Part shown: one piece after another, positions 34,133 to 34,640 of the stretch
Layout of the letters: each line of letters opens with the position of its first letter
Numbering within the stretch: the stretch's first letter is position 1
Assembly (NCBI RefSeq): GCF_030525845.1
Contig: NZ_JAUNDY010000019.1
Span: forward strand, 1 to 34,640
Direction of reading: 5' to 3'
Length of the DNA stretch: 34,640 bases
Source of the DNA: Moraxella sp.
Lineage (GTDB): Bacteria > Pseudomonadota > Gammaproteobacteria > Pseudomonadales > Moraxellaceae
Translations under genes and position numbers: made by a program
Notes under the pieces: generated by a model
Database searches by the model: none
The model's input: the letters and a program-made list of their open reading frames with translations, nothing else
Told to the model about the DNA's origin: nothing

Positions 34133-34640
34133 ATGGCAGGACATTCAAGTTATCCTTATCAAGCAAATCCCGCAACCAAAGACCCGATTTGGCTAAAATA
34201 TTTATTGATTTTTTTGGCATTGGGATTTGTGGGCATTATGCTCATTGTGCCACTCATTGCGGTATTTTATGAAGCGTTTAGAGAAGGCGTATTGGCTTAC
34301 AAAAATGCTTTAATTGACCCAGAAGCCTTGCACGCCATTAAATTAACTTTATTAACCAGTGCCATTATTTTGCCCATTAACACCATTATTGGCGTGGCGA
34401 TTGCGTGGCTGGTTACTCGCCATAAATTTAAAGGCAAATTTTTAATCACCACTTTATTGGATTTGCCCTTTGCCGTTTCGCCTGTTGTAGCAGGTTTGAT
34501 GTTTATTTTGATTTTTGGGACAAATAGTATCATTGGGCAATGGTTTGAAAGTCTTGGCATTCACATTATTTTTGCCGTTCCCGGCATTGTTTTGGCGACT
34601 TTATTTGTTACTTTTCCGTTTATTGCCCGTGAGTTGATTC
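34133..34640 (+). CDS. cysW: Sulfate/thiosulfate ABC transporter permease CysW (partial)
   Basis: Read directly from ATG 34133, preceded by GAGAG; the frame runs past the right edge, so the C-terminus is missing (about 169 residues visible). It begins MAGHSSYPYQANPATKDPIW and shows CysW features: a first membrane segment, TLLTSAIILPINTIIGVAIAWLVTR as second, and LLDLPFAVSPVVAGLMFILIFG. It pairs with CysT in the sulfate importer. The ATPase gene cysA would be expected beyond the window. Confidence 0.93.
   Translation, partial: MAGHSSYPYQANPATKDPIWLKYLLIFLALGFVGIMLIVPLIAVFYEAFREGVLAYKNALIDPEALHAIKLTLLTSAIILPINTIIGVAIAWLVTRHKFKGKFLITTLLDLPFAVSPVVAGLMFILIFGTNSIIGQWFESLGIHIIFAVPGIVLATLFVTFPFIARELI

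Overview
The window reads as chromosome of a Moraxella-type gammaproteobacterium (family Moraxellaceae). This rests on the GyrA sequence (Thr at position 80 of the quinolone region), a ZnuD-like zinc receptor, the PanF/YhdT pair, and a type V-A CRISPR-Cas locus with a Cas12a and handle repeat like those of Moraxella. I cannot fix the species from sequence alone.

Layout. 1-864: a CPBP membrane protease running off the left edge and tRNA-Leu(UAG), both on the minus strand. 1226-2714: a 2OG-Fe(II) oxygenase and an EamA-type exporter cut by one in-frame stop. 2765-10732: a minus-strand ZnuD-like zinc receptor with a candidate Zur box, divergent from dapE, then a siderophore-type ABC transporter (two permeases and an ATPase) with a second CPBP-like gene inside it and a small membrane protein at the end. 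10779-12861: panF, yhdT and rpsT (minus). 13191-15890: gyrA. 16035-17947: two minus-strand genes of unknown function. 18059-34640: a sulfur-assimilation region (cysG, broken cysH, a DUF934 gene, cysI, sbp, cysT, cysW) into which a 7.4-kb CRISPR-Cas12a island is set.

The CRISPR island (about 19575-26937) holds cas12a, cas4, cas1, cas2, a leader and an array of 18 identical 36-nt repeats with 17 spacers of 26-29 nt. Cas12a keeps the RuvC residues (D891, E985, D1232) and the crRNA-processing residues (H815, K824, K841). A strong terminator-like hairpin separates cas12a from cas4-cas1-cas2. The island runs against the minus-strand cys genes and separates cysG from cysI-DUF934-cysH, and cysH is decayed to a 0.5-kb remnant.

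The most notable signal is a solitary, slightly diverged CRISPR repeat on the minus strand upstream of cas12a (19602-19636). Its handle stem is intact. The sequence after it starts with nine bases identical to the cas12a upstream region at 19863-19871, directly behind a TTTA PAM. This is what a crRNA-like autorepressor RNA (CreR type) should look like: Cas12a guided by a short seed to its own promoter. The RNA also lies in the path leading to cysG, so its processing could touch cysG expression.

Smaller observations include a 12-bp inverted repeat in the CRISPR leader, a spacer that is almost wholly a hairpin, two copies of a 20-bp palindromic intergenic repeat, an 8-bp tandem repeat before the ABC ATPase, and a toxin-antitoxin-like gene pair.
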